64,000 bases of DNA from Prostheceraeus crozeri (taxonomy: Eukaryota > Platyhelminthes > Polycladida > Euryleptidae). Positions 12,619-22,569 of this stretch are shown here, piece by piece; position 1 is the first letter of the stretch; each line of letters begins with the position of its first letter. Both the position numbers and the translations under genes were made by a program. The stretch is taken from NCBI GenBank assembly GCA_907163375.1, contig CAJQUW010006804.1, forward strand, positions 434,001-498,000. Reading direction: 5' to 3'. The notes below the pieces were generated by a model that saw nothing but the letters and a program-made list of their open reading frames with translations, did not search any database and was not told the origin of the DNA.

Positions 12619-13621
12619 TATGTTCCACAGAGCAACATGCATCAAAATCGGTGACCCTTCCAGCGAAGTCAAACCCCTGAGCGTCACCTCAACATGTATG
12701 CTGTTTGTCGCACTCAGTATGATTAAGTCACAGAGATGGATTCGTCTGTCGCTGTTACTCTAGAGGTGACGCGTTTTTATCTCAGCCATTGTATACAACG
12801 GTAGAGAGAGGTGGAGAGATATATCTCCCTTTGGCTTACGTGATTGGCTAAGCGCGCGCACTCCATGAGGAAAGTTGTATCAGGAAACACACGAGCTGTG
12901 GTTATTACATTGAAGTCTGAACATCTGCCAAGGTGAACAGTACTTGTCTTTGACTCAATGTTTCACCGTGATAAATTCATCAAATGAAAATATTATTCAA
13001 CTCATTCGACTCCTTACGATCTGAATTTACTGACTGTGTACGTTCAATGCGTTGTCAATGATCTAGTTCGTCAGAATTCAGAGTTGAATTTGCATTACGT
13101 TCAATGGACAATGGATCTTTCTGCCCCTTGGGACTAGTTCTAAGCGTGACCATCAGTATTAAAAAATGTCATCTCTAGACCAAACAACGCAGACAAAGCA
13201 ACTTATCTCTGTGGATTAAGTTGACTGAGTTGTGTATTCATCGATAGGTAAAACTCAATGTGCAATTTACACTCACTCCCTTTTTGTGATCAATGGATTA
13301 GACATGTTGGGAAACGCATTAGTCTTTGTTGATAAGAAGAATGCATACTCCCATACTTAGAAAATATCTATAGTCTTACTTTCTAGTCAATTAACTTGAC
13401 AACACTAAGCCGTGAAGATTACGCTGCTTGTAATATGAATGATAAGCCGACTGGAATCACAGAAATGACTTGAAATCTAATTCAATCAATAAGGCTTATG
13501 AGTGCACGCATCATCCATGTAAGCGAAATCAATACTATGGACCACAGAATTAGATTCATCTGCGCGCTAAACCGAAGCAGATAAACAAAATACTTAATTC
13601 TGTGCTATGGACATTTTTAGA
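12619..13621. other. Intergenic, no gene seen
   Basis: No coding exon, repeat pair or RNA gene recognised. Confidence 0.4.
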
Positions 13622-13944
13622 TATTATGGCAGAGGTCGGCAACCTACGACCCGCAGGTCTTCGGAATTGCTACCCACGTGCTACTCACGAGGTTTGCTGT
13701 AGTTTTCATAAACTGATTTCACGTTAAAGAGGATCAGATGGTTGCTGCTTTCGAGTGAAGAAGCAGCGCCCCACTTCTGCTGCTCGTAGATCATTGCTGG
13801 ATTTAGGTTCACAACTTGGAGATTATCGGACACGACCTCTGTCCATGTTTTCCTTGGTCTTCACAACAACAACTCTTAGTCTTCTCTCGAATCACACGAA
13901 AAGTCAACACTCCCTTATAATTACGACTCTTTATTTGATAAAAA

Positions 13945-13998
13945 TAGAGTTACCCGACGCGTTTCGTCTCTTAGGACAGTGTCAATGGCCTTGGTCTT
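13945..13998 (-). other. Penelope terminal motif, hammerhead-ribozyme-like
   Basis: On the minus strand the sequence contains GACGAAACGCGTCGGGT preceded by a short possible stem GTC...GAC. The same block occurs in both arms of the Penelope element at 54.8-57.8 kb. Penelope-like elements are known to carry small hammerhead ribozymes whose second core is GAAAC followed by GC and GTC. Here the first core should read CTGANGA but reads about TTGACAC, so self-cleavage is doubtful. Confidence 0.5.
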
Positions 13999-14275
13999 CT
14001 ACCTATGACATCAAGCTTTCATCTAGTCCTAGTCATCTTCGTGGTTTCTCATGTGACTAGACCACTGTAGCTTTCTTTCTTCTTCGCAGAACATCGGAAA
14101 TGCCTTTCGAATTCATTTTCTTCCTTATGTCTTCACTCATGTGTCTATCGATCATCACACTTTCTTTCAGCTAGTGCTTCTTCTGTTCTTTCCATCTTCA
14201 TGATATGATAGCCTCTCGCGGCCCACGTCTCACTTCCGTACATCATTGCGCTAGGGGCACACGTATCCTTTAATT
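13995..14275 (-). pseudogene. LINE ORF2 fragment (C-terminal part)
   Basis: A minus-strand frame reads MMYGSETWAARGYHIMKMER, matching the conserved YGSETW block that follows the reverse-transcriptase domain of many non-LTR retrotransposons. Further on, in another frame, HMRNHEDD and DVIGRRPRP resemble the end of such proteins. Stop codons and frame changes interrupt it, and only about 280 bp remain. It sits inside the hAT-like remnant. Confidence 0.6.
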
Positions 14276-14382
14276 TTTAGGTAGGCGGGCTGATTAAGGT
14301 TGCCGACCCATGTCTTATAGTCGAAACTCGCTGTAGCGAATATTTTTTTATAATGAACCTTGTTCAAAGATTCCCATTTTTC

Positions 14383-14790
14383 TTAATAAATTTGAATAAG
14401 AATAGAGACAGAATTTAGCAAATCTAGCAATAATGGAAATGAACTATCTCTTTCATTCATGTAATTCTGAGTCTCTTTCAAAAAAAGTAGCGTCTTATTT
14501 TTGATGCCATCAACTGAAAACTTGCTTACATCGATTTCATGTGAATGCATTGTGATTTCGGGTGGTACAGGATAGCCCTTTACGTGTTTACTCATTCTAG
14601 TAGGCAGATGTCGTGAAGTCTCCCCGATGTAGACCTGTTTGCAGTCTTTACATTCGAATTTAAATATACACACACTGTGATTTCAATGTTGGGGAGAATC
14701 TGTCCTTGTTGTGGAAAAACATACTGGCATTATTCCCTCAAAAAGTCGTTCGGATAACAATTTTTCCTGCAGATTTATGCTAAATTGATG
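14383..14790 (-). pseudogene. Penelope-like element remnant, GIY-YIG endonuclease part
   Basis: The minus strand encodes a Cys-containing segment followed by VYIGETSRHLPTRMSKH, the GIY-YIG nuclease signature in the form used at the C-terminus of Penelope-like elements (YIG...R...H). The upstream sequence to about 14790 still shows protein-like similarity to the linker of that family. Reverse-transcriptase motifs are absent, so this is a 5'-truncated fossil. It is clearly different in sequence from the younger copy at 54.8 kb and is therefore another family. Confidence 0.68.
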
Positions 14791-14799
14791 AACCTTGTC

Positions 14800-15310
14800 T
14801 TTCATTAGCTATCATTTACCCTAAATATAGAGATTCAAGTGTTGAGATTTTTGTTTCAGGAATTTTTTTCATCGTTTCAATGTCATAGGCAAGCCAGAGG
14901 TCATCAAAAGTCAATTGATGTGACAGAACAGTTGCAATAGATTTATATTGGTGTCACTCAATAATTGAAATTAGTTGATTAATTTGCGTTCGGGAAAGTC
15001 TTTCATTGACTGTTTTACTTGCAATGCCGTCATCACTCACCATCATAGGACAAGCATTGATTGCACGTACAGGGATTTATTCAATTACGAGTGCTAAACT
15101 AATGAAGCACATCTTATTCACAAGCTGATGACTGTTAGGATTCTTATCAGGAATTACTTGGTGGATTTGTATCACAATACCTTCCAGATTACTGTTGGAA
15201 CTCTACCTTATGTTCTGTTATAGGCACGTGCGATAACTAATTAACCCGTTTCAATCATTTATTGTCACTACAATTATGATGCATGTAGGATACCTTTTAT
15301 AGGATACCAG
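14800..15310. other. Intergenic, no gene seen
   Basis: AT-rich; no supported feature. It may include more of the decayed Penelope copy. Confidence 0.35.
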
Positions 15311-15319
15311 CAATCAATG

Positions 15320-15792
15320 CTGGAATTTTGGTCAAAAGAGTCAATTGTTCTACTTTTGACTTAATGACTTCACTTTTTCAAGTAGGCTACATGTCTTCAG
15401 TACTTTGTTTTCCCTGTTTTTCATACACCTAAATACAGCTCACGAGAATAGGCAGCGATCGGCATATCAAAAAATATCCAATTAATTTGTGATAGACAAA
15501 TGCGTTATAAACCTACACTTTTAAAAAAAGTCACTATGCATTAAATGTTTAAAGATTCACCTTTTTGATCAACAGTAATTAAGCTGTTTGCAGATGGAAC
15601 TTGGGCCCCTCTGCATACGATCATATAATCAACAATTAGCTTTCTAGAATGATTCTAGGGCGATTGCACTCAACTAATGCAATTGATATATTCATTGAGT
15701 ATGGCAAAGTGCGCAAAACGATAAATTTTGTCACCCGGGCTCAAAACTCAGAAGGGCCGGGTCTGATATTTTGGGATCGATGCGTGCCTGGG
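15320..15792 (-). repeat. Dispersed repeat, copy B
   Basis: This is the reverse-oriented relative of 3396-3876. It starts CTGGAATTTTGGTCAAAAGA, passes through CTTTTGACTTAATGACTTC, and near 15704-15745 carries TGGCAAAGTGCGCAAAACGA followed by CACCCGGGCTC. There is no coding capacity. Two copies 12 kb apart show this is a mobile or formerly mobile family. Confidence 0.7.
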
Positions 15793-15799
15793 CTTCCTG

Positions 15800-17046
15800 T
15801 TGCAACTAAAATTAATTGATTGCATGGAAATGACTAAAATTAGACTGAATTAATTGATTGGTCAGAAAAAATTAATTGTAAATTTATCTTTGATGACCCT
15901 GATACAGGCACTTGGGTCAAAGTCGTAGCTGATTTACGAAATTTCGATTTCTATCATTTTATTAACGGTAATGAAGATAGTCTGTCTATCTGTCTGCCGG
16001 CGATTCTGGCCGATTGAGAGGGATGAAATGTTTCAATTTGATGATTAACTTGATAAATTGAATATGAATGATTTCATCTATATCACCTGTTGATTATTTC
16101 ATCAACCCGTTACTTCAAGTTGTCCACCTCAATTCTTCCCTTTCACAATTAGAAAGTGGTTTTGTTTTTTAGATTGACGTGGAAGGAGGGAATGAATGAA
16201 AGAGATTCAGAATGGACACTTGCAGATGAACTTCGGCCTCGACGTTAATGCATCTTCGTCACTACTCCGCCTACTCGCCAACCTCACCAATCAAAGGATT
16301 TAGGTGTGTGAAACGTTTGAAGATGAAAATGGCACATTCTGATAGAGCGTGTGAAGACAAAGAAGATCACTTTTAATAATGTGACAAACTATCCCAGCAA
16401 GAACGCTAAACATTCCCGTAATGGAGATTAACTCCTCCCCTACCTCGACCATTGCCGAAGAACCTTTTATCCGTAACTGCAAGATCTCCTCATTCCAGCA
16501 TATGTTGTCAAGAGCAGAAGCTTAGACCTAAATCTAAGAAATGAGGCCTGTCTGATGTTCCCCCCGTCCCGTCACATGTGTGGGGAGATCAGCCAGAGCA
16601 CTTAGCTGTCAGTATCATATGTGGATTTGATCTCATTGGAAATTTCTTCTCAGGTTATACCGCCACTATGCGTCTACTATCGGGAGGAAGAGGAAGAGTG
16701 TAGACAGGATGCTCAAAGATTGTACCAAAATATGAGGACGGAGAATTATAGCATAGATGAGGAATGAGGAGAATGGGATACAGAATAGAAAGACGAAAAA
16801 TAGTACATAAAATGAAGACATAGATTTCTATCAAATGCAATTTATCAAAAGATATTTCAAAATTAAATGTAATGTGATACAATTGAAATTAAATTAAAAA
16901 TGTACAGGCCCTACACTTTTAGTGCTATGTTGAAATCCATGCTGTGTAAGCATGCAGTACTAACCATAGAAATCCGACTTTTCGCTTTGTTTAACTTAGT
17001 GATGCTGGAATGGACAATATCGGCATGTTGATGGCCATTTCAGTCG
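15800..17046. other. Intergenic, no gene seen
   Basis: AT-rich; no exon or element termini recognised. Confidence 0.4.
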
Positions 17047-17054
17047 TTCATAAG

Positions 17055-17661
17055 TAGGGCAATTTTTTAATGACATGTCATATTTTTAGGTTGAGGTAAT
17101 ATTGTCAAATTTTTTGTGTCTCATCATATTTAGTCATATTTTGGTCATTTTGCTGTAGTTTTAGACTGCTGCATTTGCTGGGAAGAGGGGATAGACAATG
17201 ACCGATGCTTGCAGAATGACACAATATTGGTCATCTCAGCAGCTCGATGCAGTCTGAGGACAGTTCCAATCCAATGCATGCATTGCCTACAGACATAAAT
17301 GTCACCGGCGAGGCCAGGATTGGCTCGTCTGTCGTCTGCCTTTCCTTGCCAGCCAACCGCTGCTTTGATAGAGCGATCTTCTCCATGTTAAAAAAGATGC
17401 TATGCAAAGGTAGACTTTTTTAACATCAAATGAAGTAAATTACATTAAGTTTCGTACCACAAGCTGTAAATGGGCATACTGTGGTAAAAGTTGCAAATAA
17501 ATCGTTTTATTTGTCTTAAATTGAACTTTTTCACTTTTTGCTATATTTTAAGACTTTTGAATTCTCCCAAACTACAATTTAAGTTTTTTAGGTCATGTTT
17601 GGTTATGTTTAAAGCTTTGTTGGTCATATATTTTCGATTTTTAAGTCATAAAAAAGTTGCC
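17055..17661. mobile_element. Non-autonomous DNA element, superfamily unsure
   Basis: The left end AGGGCAATTTTTTAATGAC and the inverted right end AGGGCAACTTTTTTATGAC match with one gap. The flanks TTCATAAG (17047-17054) and CTCATAAG (17662-17669) agree at 7 of 8 bases. Repeated GGTCAT(A/G)T motifs lie inside both ends. An 8-bp duplication would fit hAT, and one extra base would fit Mutator. It ends about 20 bp before the Harbinger element starts. Confidence 0.65.
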
Positions 17662-17712
17662 CTCATAAGGCACCGGTCTAAGGGCCGATTTTTAAAACGA
17701 GGGCTAAGTTAA

Positions 17713-17895
17713 GCCGCGGCTCAATTTGCAGTTAGGTCACGGTCTAACAAACTTTCACTTAATAAAACACGACTGTCAAAGCCGCGGGCTAACCCGCGGC
17801 TCACTCTGTCAGCCGCGGCTCTCTCTAAACCGCGGCTTTCTATTTTCTCTTTTTAAAACGAAGCTTCGCTTGCACAGACTAAGCCGCGGCTCTCT
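17713..17895. repeat. Subterminal CCGCGG motif cluster of the Harbinger element
   Basis: AGCCGCGGCT-type palindromes recur about six times in roughly 180 bp. A second, more degenerate cluster lies at 19375-19490. The placement just inside both ends fits transposase or Myb-partner binding sites. Confidence 0.7.
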
Positions 17896-18001
17896 TTTTC
17901 TTGCCAAAGTTAGACCTCGGCGGAGGCAGGTCTAAATGCTGGTGAGCTACGGGTTTTCATCCATATAAAGCGGAATTTCGATCATTAAGGACGAAGGTAG
18001 A

Positions 18002-19084
18002 ATGAACTACTTGAAGTTGAGACAGCAAATTCGCGAAAGGCAGGAAAGATTTCGAAGGCTCACATGTACATCTCCATGTATACAAACTCGCGTTTTTTGC
18101 GATCTTCTGGATGCCCTGTCGTACTATAACGATGCCGATTTCATTCGCCGCTATCGCTTCAGTAAAGAAACCGCGAAATGGCTTTGTGAAACCCTTTACA
18201 CCGATCTGGATCGTGACAATAGAGGAGCATCTCTTTCTGTCCAGCTTCAAGTGCTCCTAACACTTCGTTTTTACGCCACTGATTCATTCCAAAAAGTGAT
18301 TGGTGATACTTTTGGAGTATCGGAAGCTGCTGCTTGTATCACCATTCACCGTGTTTCCAAGGCTATCACTGGATTGAAAGAGGATTGGATCCGCATGCCC
18401 TCAAGTGAAGCTGACATGGAACTTGCGAGGAGAGAATTTTACTATATCAGCTCATTTCCCTCGACTATTGGTGCAATTGATGGTTGTCATATCCGAATCA
18501 TCTGCCCTGGAAAAGATTTGGCGCAAGTCTTTTATAATCGCACAGCCTTTTACTCCATCAATGTTCAAGCTATTTGCGATGCTAAGTTGGCTTTCCGCAA
18601 TATCGTGTCTCGATGGCCTGGAAGCACTCATGATTCCCGGATCTTTGACAACTGCCGGGTATGCAGCGATTTCGAAAGAAGGTGCTTCGGCGACAACATC
18701 ATTGTTGGAGATAGTGGCTATCCCTGTCTAAATTTTTTTATTGACCCCACTCTCCAATCCCAGACCCCATCAGAAATGCGGTACAACATCTCCCATGGGA
18801 AAACTCGGCGCGTTATAGAAAGGTGTTTCGGAGTTTGGAAAAGAAGGTTTTCCTGCATTCATTCGGGTCATCGCACCGCATTGAACAATTCACTGGTTAT
18901 AATTGTGGCCACTGCAGTGTTGCATAATATTGCATTGTGGCGAAACGAAAGACTGGATCTCTTTGACGAAGTACAGGAACCTGTTTTGAGTGATGCTGTG
19001 AGTCCACACATTATAACCAGTTCACAGAACCGGAGTGGCATGATAAGACGGAATTTGTTAATTAGTAATCACTTTTCAACTTAG
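18002..19084 (+). CDS. HARBI1-like PIF/Harbinger transposase
   Basis: This 360-residue protein cuts and re-joins the ends of its own element. Residues about 78-122 look like the helix-turn-helix region that precedes the nuclease in this family. The DDE nuclease follows: GAIDGCHIRI supplies the first Asp (160), VGDSGYPC the second Asp (237), and RRVIERCFGVWKRRF the Glu (273). The FYSINVQAICDAKLAF and WPGSTHDSRIF blocks between them are diagnostic of Harbinger and HARBI1 proteins, and VLHNIA near the end is also typical. The length is in the family range and the frame is uninterrupted. The first in-frame ATG is taken as start. It is a transposon gene, not a domesticated host copy, because intact terminal repeats surround it. 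Confidence 0.93.
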   Translation: MNYLKLRQQIRERQERFRRLTCTSPCIQTRVFCDLLDALSYYNDADFIRRYRFSKETAKWLCETLYTDLDRDNRGASLSVQLQVLLTLRFYATDSFQKVIGDTFGVSEAAACITIHRVSKAITGLKEDWIRMPSSEADMELARREFYYISSFPSTIGAIDGCHIRIICPGKDLAQVFYNRTAFYSINVQAICDAKLAFRNIVSRWPGSTHDSRIFDNCRVCSDFERRCFGDNIIVGDSGYPCLNFFIDPTLQSQTPSEMRYNISHGKTRRVIERCFGVWKRRFSCIHSGHRTALNNSLVIIVATAVLHNIALWRNERLDLFDEVQEPVLSDAVSPHIITSSQNRSGMIRRNLLISNHFST

Positions 19085-19515
19085 ATTAAATCAGTAATAT
19101 TGGAAAATCTTCGTTTTTAATCGTTCCCTACGCCCTACAGCCTATTAGATAACTACTTATATATACATGTAATAACATGTATTATCACAATTTTCCAATC
19201 ATTGTAGAGTTCATTATTTTAACAAATTTAATATTTCATGGAAATTGATAGGAAACCTTCTTCTCGATATCGTTCTTGATAATCAATCCAATGAGATAGT
19301 GGCCTTGATTGAAATGACATCAAGATGACGTCAGAGTTAACGTTTCATCGGTGTGGCTGATGTGTCAGAGATAGACCACGGCTCAAAGCCACGACTTCGG
19401 TAGGCCGCGGTTCATCCTCGTTTTATAAATGCAAAGATAAGCCGTGGCCTAGTGAGGCCGCGGCCTTCCATGATCCGCGGCTTAACTTAGCCCTCGTTTT
19501 AAAAATCGGCCCTAA

Positions 19516-20374
19516 GTCAATGTTGCTAGATCGTAGCAAGAATCAAATCTGTGAAGTATGCAATGATTGCAGATTCTTGGGTAAGGTGGTTGATTTGCTG
19601 TAAGCTTTTCTATCAAAATGATTTTATATAAAAAGAGAAATGATAAATACCGTGAATATTTGCAAAAACAATAGCAAGCAACGGTTCCCATTGTCAACCG
19701 CTGGAAGTCGCCATCGTTTAGGCATCGTTGTCATGACAACGGATGTCCACAACGCACTATTGTTTTCAATGCGCATGTCTGTTCTAGTCCTGTATTATTA
19801 TAGTGTCAGATTTTTATGTGTGATGTATTGCGAATTATTTCATTGTGATGAGAATATTCTCGCGTCTTGAAAAGAGTACACTGACATTCACGTAGCATTG
19901 AAATCACACAATTAGTTTGTTTAAGTATATCACTTTGCTAGAAGTGCAAGCTGATTCAAAACGATGGCACATGCGGGAACTTACTAAGTGGGCGACCTGT
20001 TTAATTATTTGGTTGAAACAATCACGATGAGATAAATGATGAGCATGCTTTTATCGATAGCATTGTCAGCCACTACAAGCCGCCGATCTGTAGGTGCTGC
20101 ATGTAATGATAGTGTGTGTCCACGGCTTTAATATACATGTCCGTTATAATGCTTTAATGATCTAAAATGCTGGATTTCTATGATGTCATCAAACTGAAAT
20201 TTACAATCGTAGAATTATAAACAATGCATTTAAAACACATTTAGCTTCATTACATTTGATGAAAGTTCGACATAATCTCAAATAAGCACCCCTCTTCAGA
20301 ACAAACTCCTCCATAATTCCTTTAAAAGGTAGACGTCCATGGTTTTAAATAGAAACAACATTGCACTGAGCTTC
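19516..20374. other. Intergenic, holding one dispersed repeat
   Basis: Apart from the repeat at 19600-19850, nothing recognised. Confidence 0.4.
19600..19850 (+). repeat. Dispersed repeat shared with 60.1-60.3 kb
   Basis: Blocks here recur in the same order and orientation near 60085-60330: AGAGAAATGA, a CCGT(G/T)AAT(A/C)TTTGCAA stretch, CTGGAA.CGC.ATCGTTT, and ATTGTTTTCAATG. The two copies are clearly diverged. No ends or coding potential were identified. Confidence 0.6.
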
Positions 20375-20382
20375 GGGTACAA

Positions 20383-21449
20383 CAGTGGTGGGCAACGCTT
20401 GACCCGCGGGCCACTTGGTGGCCCACTGGGGCATATTGGATTGCCCGCCAATGCTTCTCATATCTAAAGTGGCCCGCTGACATTGTTAGAATCGGTAATG
20501 TGAAAATGACCCACTCTGCTACTAAGGGTGAGAGATCATCTTTAGAATTTGCAAAACCACTTATTGATAACTATGTGTAAATGAGCAATATGATGGAATA
20601 AAAATTCACATTCGAATGATCCAACCATGCTCATTTTGTAATGAATATCTTCTCGCTTAGACACAAAATGGCCATCACCTGCGCGAGTTTATGCTAAGTC
20701 ACATGGTATTCGATGCCTTGCTGAAAATGCTTCACTACGCTATAAACTATCTTCAATGAACCTATAAATAGGCTACATTAAATAGACATTAAGCAGACAG
20801 GCTACGTATGACGGAGCTCAACCGCATGATTTTGACAGGCTAACATTTTTTCAAATATTCTTGCTGAATTTTATTTGCATGCTAATTCACCAGTAAATTT
20901 GTACTCGATTGGCATTAGCGCACGACTAACTTTTGTGGAGCTCATGCACGGTTTTTGAACGCCATATATGTTTGGGTGACATTTATGTACACGTACGTAC
21001 ATATGCATGATCAATTGTATCACAACAAATTCTATCTTGTGCAGCTTTTAAGCGAATGGTTGCATTGTACTTGCATACCGTTGTTTTCGATGAAAAAAGT
21101 TATGTCAGTCATATCATCAAAAATCAAATCACCGTTTAATGACACAAAAGAAATGCTTCCATGTTTTGCTATAGGCCTATTCGCTCTTCAATACTCACAT
21201 GAATTGTAGAATTTAAATTATCATTCCTTAATATTGAACAAATTAGTTGCGTACAATGCCGCTGTATGCATTTACATAGAGAATTTTGCTATGTAATACG
21301 ACCTCTACATATATACAAAACAGCTCTCACGTACACTTAAGTACGGAACAAGAGAACTTTAAGTCTAATATACTGCCTTTTGAAATTGGTGAGCCTTTTC
21401 GCGGGCCACTCCTTGTGGTCCGCTATCCCAACAGGGTTGCCCACCACTG
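20383..21449. mobile_element. Non-autonomous hAT element
   Basis: It starts CAGTGGTGGGCAACGCTTGA, and its inverted right end reads CAGTGGTGGGCAACCCTG, a well-known hAT terminus type. Further in, the ends share a GGCCAC-rich subterminal stretch. A perfect 8-bp duplication, GGGTACAA, flanks it (20375-20382, 21450-21457). The 1067-bp interior has an 84-codon frame I do not recognise and no transposase. The exact duplication indicates a fairly recent move. Confidence 0.9.
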
Positions 21450-21457
21450 GGGTACAA

Positions 21458-22170
21458 TAGCATTACAAAATATTTTTTTCAAAGAAATAATCACGTTGTT
21501 TACCGTGACTGGCGCAAAAAAGATGCTTTGACGTGACGGTTATAAAAGCAAAACTATTATTCAATTATTCTTGCTTTTAGTAAACGGATTGGTTGCGGAA
21601 TATCAGCAGAGTGACAAATTCTTCAAATACGTGAAAGACTACAACATTACAACTTTTCTGTCAAAAGTTATCATGATTCGCACGTTAGGTGGAAAAATTA
21701 TCAGTCATGATTACAGAAATATTAAAAGATGTGGAATCATTGCTAAAACAATGTTTATCAACGAAAGTGAAGCACTATGTATTTATCGATATCTTCCTTT
21801 GAAAATGTATGTCCATCGTTTGAGATGCAGGAGCTGCCATTAATTTAGGAAGCGCTTCAACAAGCTGATCGCAGTTTAATTAAAACAAATCGCACAGATT
21901 GTGTTCATACAAATCCTTGGCAAGCGCAAGGATGCCGAGATGATGATATTCTTAGTAACGATGCACTCAGTACAATTCGATGGACGTTGTTGTTTCTTTC
22001 TTGTCCGAAGTTTAGCGTTTTGGCAAGAAACGTTTGACGCATAAAAACTTAAACTGATGTTTGGTGAATTTGTTCATTGATCCTGCGCCTATTTCTGTCT
22101 TGATGTTGATACTTTTTTCTTGTGCACACGTGCAAATTTCTCAGCGCACCATTTGATGGTTAGAAAAGTT
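21458..22170. other. Intergenic, no gene seen
   Basis: A 90-codon frame at 21571-21843 has no recognised domain and AT-rich codons; I do not call it a gene. Confidence 0.35.
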
Positions 22171-22179
22171 TAGGATCTC

Positions 22180-22560
22180 ATGTCAGACCTGTCATCGTTT
22201 TTAGAGGTGGAGAAGCCACGATATCGGCTGGTAAATCAAAAGAAGACGACAGGGCAACGACGCCAAGATCCTGGAGATATTGGCTCGGAGATGCACTGAG
22301 GGGGGAGGCGTCGACTCGAAATACCGGGTCGGCGTCTCTCAGTGCGTGTGCCCGTTTTTTAGCTTCACAAACGAAGCCTCGAATCCGCCCCTTCCTCAAC
22401 TTCTCTCTCGATCTTCACTGCAGGTTCCCGATGAGGCATCCGACTCACGTTGTGCGGAAAGGTCAAAGGGCGGACGGAGAACAAAGAAATGGAGTGGTCA
22501 CGCCTCATGTGAGGCCTTGGTGACAACCTGTCCCTTCTCAAATCCATAGTTCACAGTGAG
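22180..22560. other. GC-rich island with a strong hairpin
   Basis: This stretch is visibly richer in G+C and CpG than its surroundings and is open on both strands for 60-89 codons, but no domain is recognisable. At 22293-22345 the arms GCACTGAG...GAGGCGTCGAC and GTCGGCGTCTCTCAGTGC can pair. It could be a promoter-type island, an unrecognised exon or a piece of an unknown mobile element. Confidence 0.35.
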
Positions 22561-22569
22561 GAGTCCAAA

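Larger units (their letters stand above)
13630..14312. mobile_element. Composite hAT-like remnant containing LINE and Penelope pieces
   Basis: The left end CAGAGGTCGGCAACCTACG and the inverted right end CATGGGTCGGCAACCTTAA form matching hAT-style termini. They are flanked by TATTATGG (13622-13629) and TCTTATAG (14313-14320), 6 of 8 bases alike. Between them lie a piece of LINE reverse-transcriptase C-terminal region and a Penelope-type terminal motif, so other elements have inserted into or recombined with this copy. There is no hAT transposase. Confidence 0.6.
17682..19512 (+). mobile_element. PIF/Harbinger DNA transposon, apparently complete
   Basis: The element is bounded by 38-bp terminal inverted repeats that look identical, starting GGGCCGATTTTTAAAACGAG and ending in CCGCGG. 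TAA on each side (17679-17681, 19513-19515) is the 3-bp target of this superfamily. One long transposase frame lies inside. Both subterminal zones are packed with CCGCGG-centred motifs. Known autonomous members usually carry a second Myb/SANT-like gene needed for nuclear entry and DNA binding; I see none in these 1831 bp. Exact termini and an open frame suggest a young copy. Confidence 0.92.

Noticed and set aside
13755-14060. 101-codon plus-strand frame
   Set aside because: It runs antisense through the LINE and Penelope scraps and matches nothing.
17491-17712. 73-codon frame crossing the MITE-Harbinger boundary
   Set aside because: It spans two unrelated elements, so it is a chance frame.
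21571-21843. 90-codon frame next to the hAT MITE
   Set aside because: No recognisable motif, AT-driven composition, no splice or promoter support.
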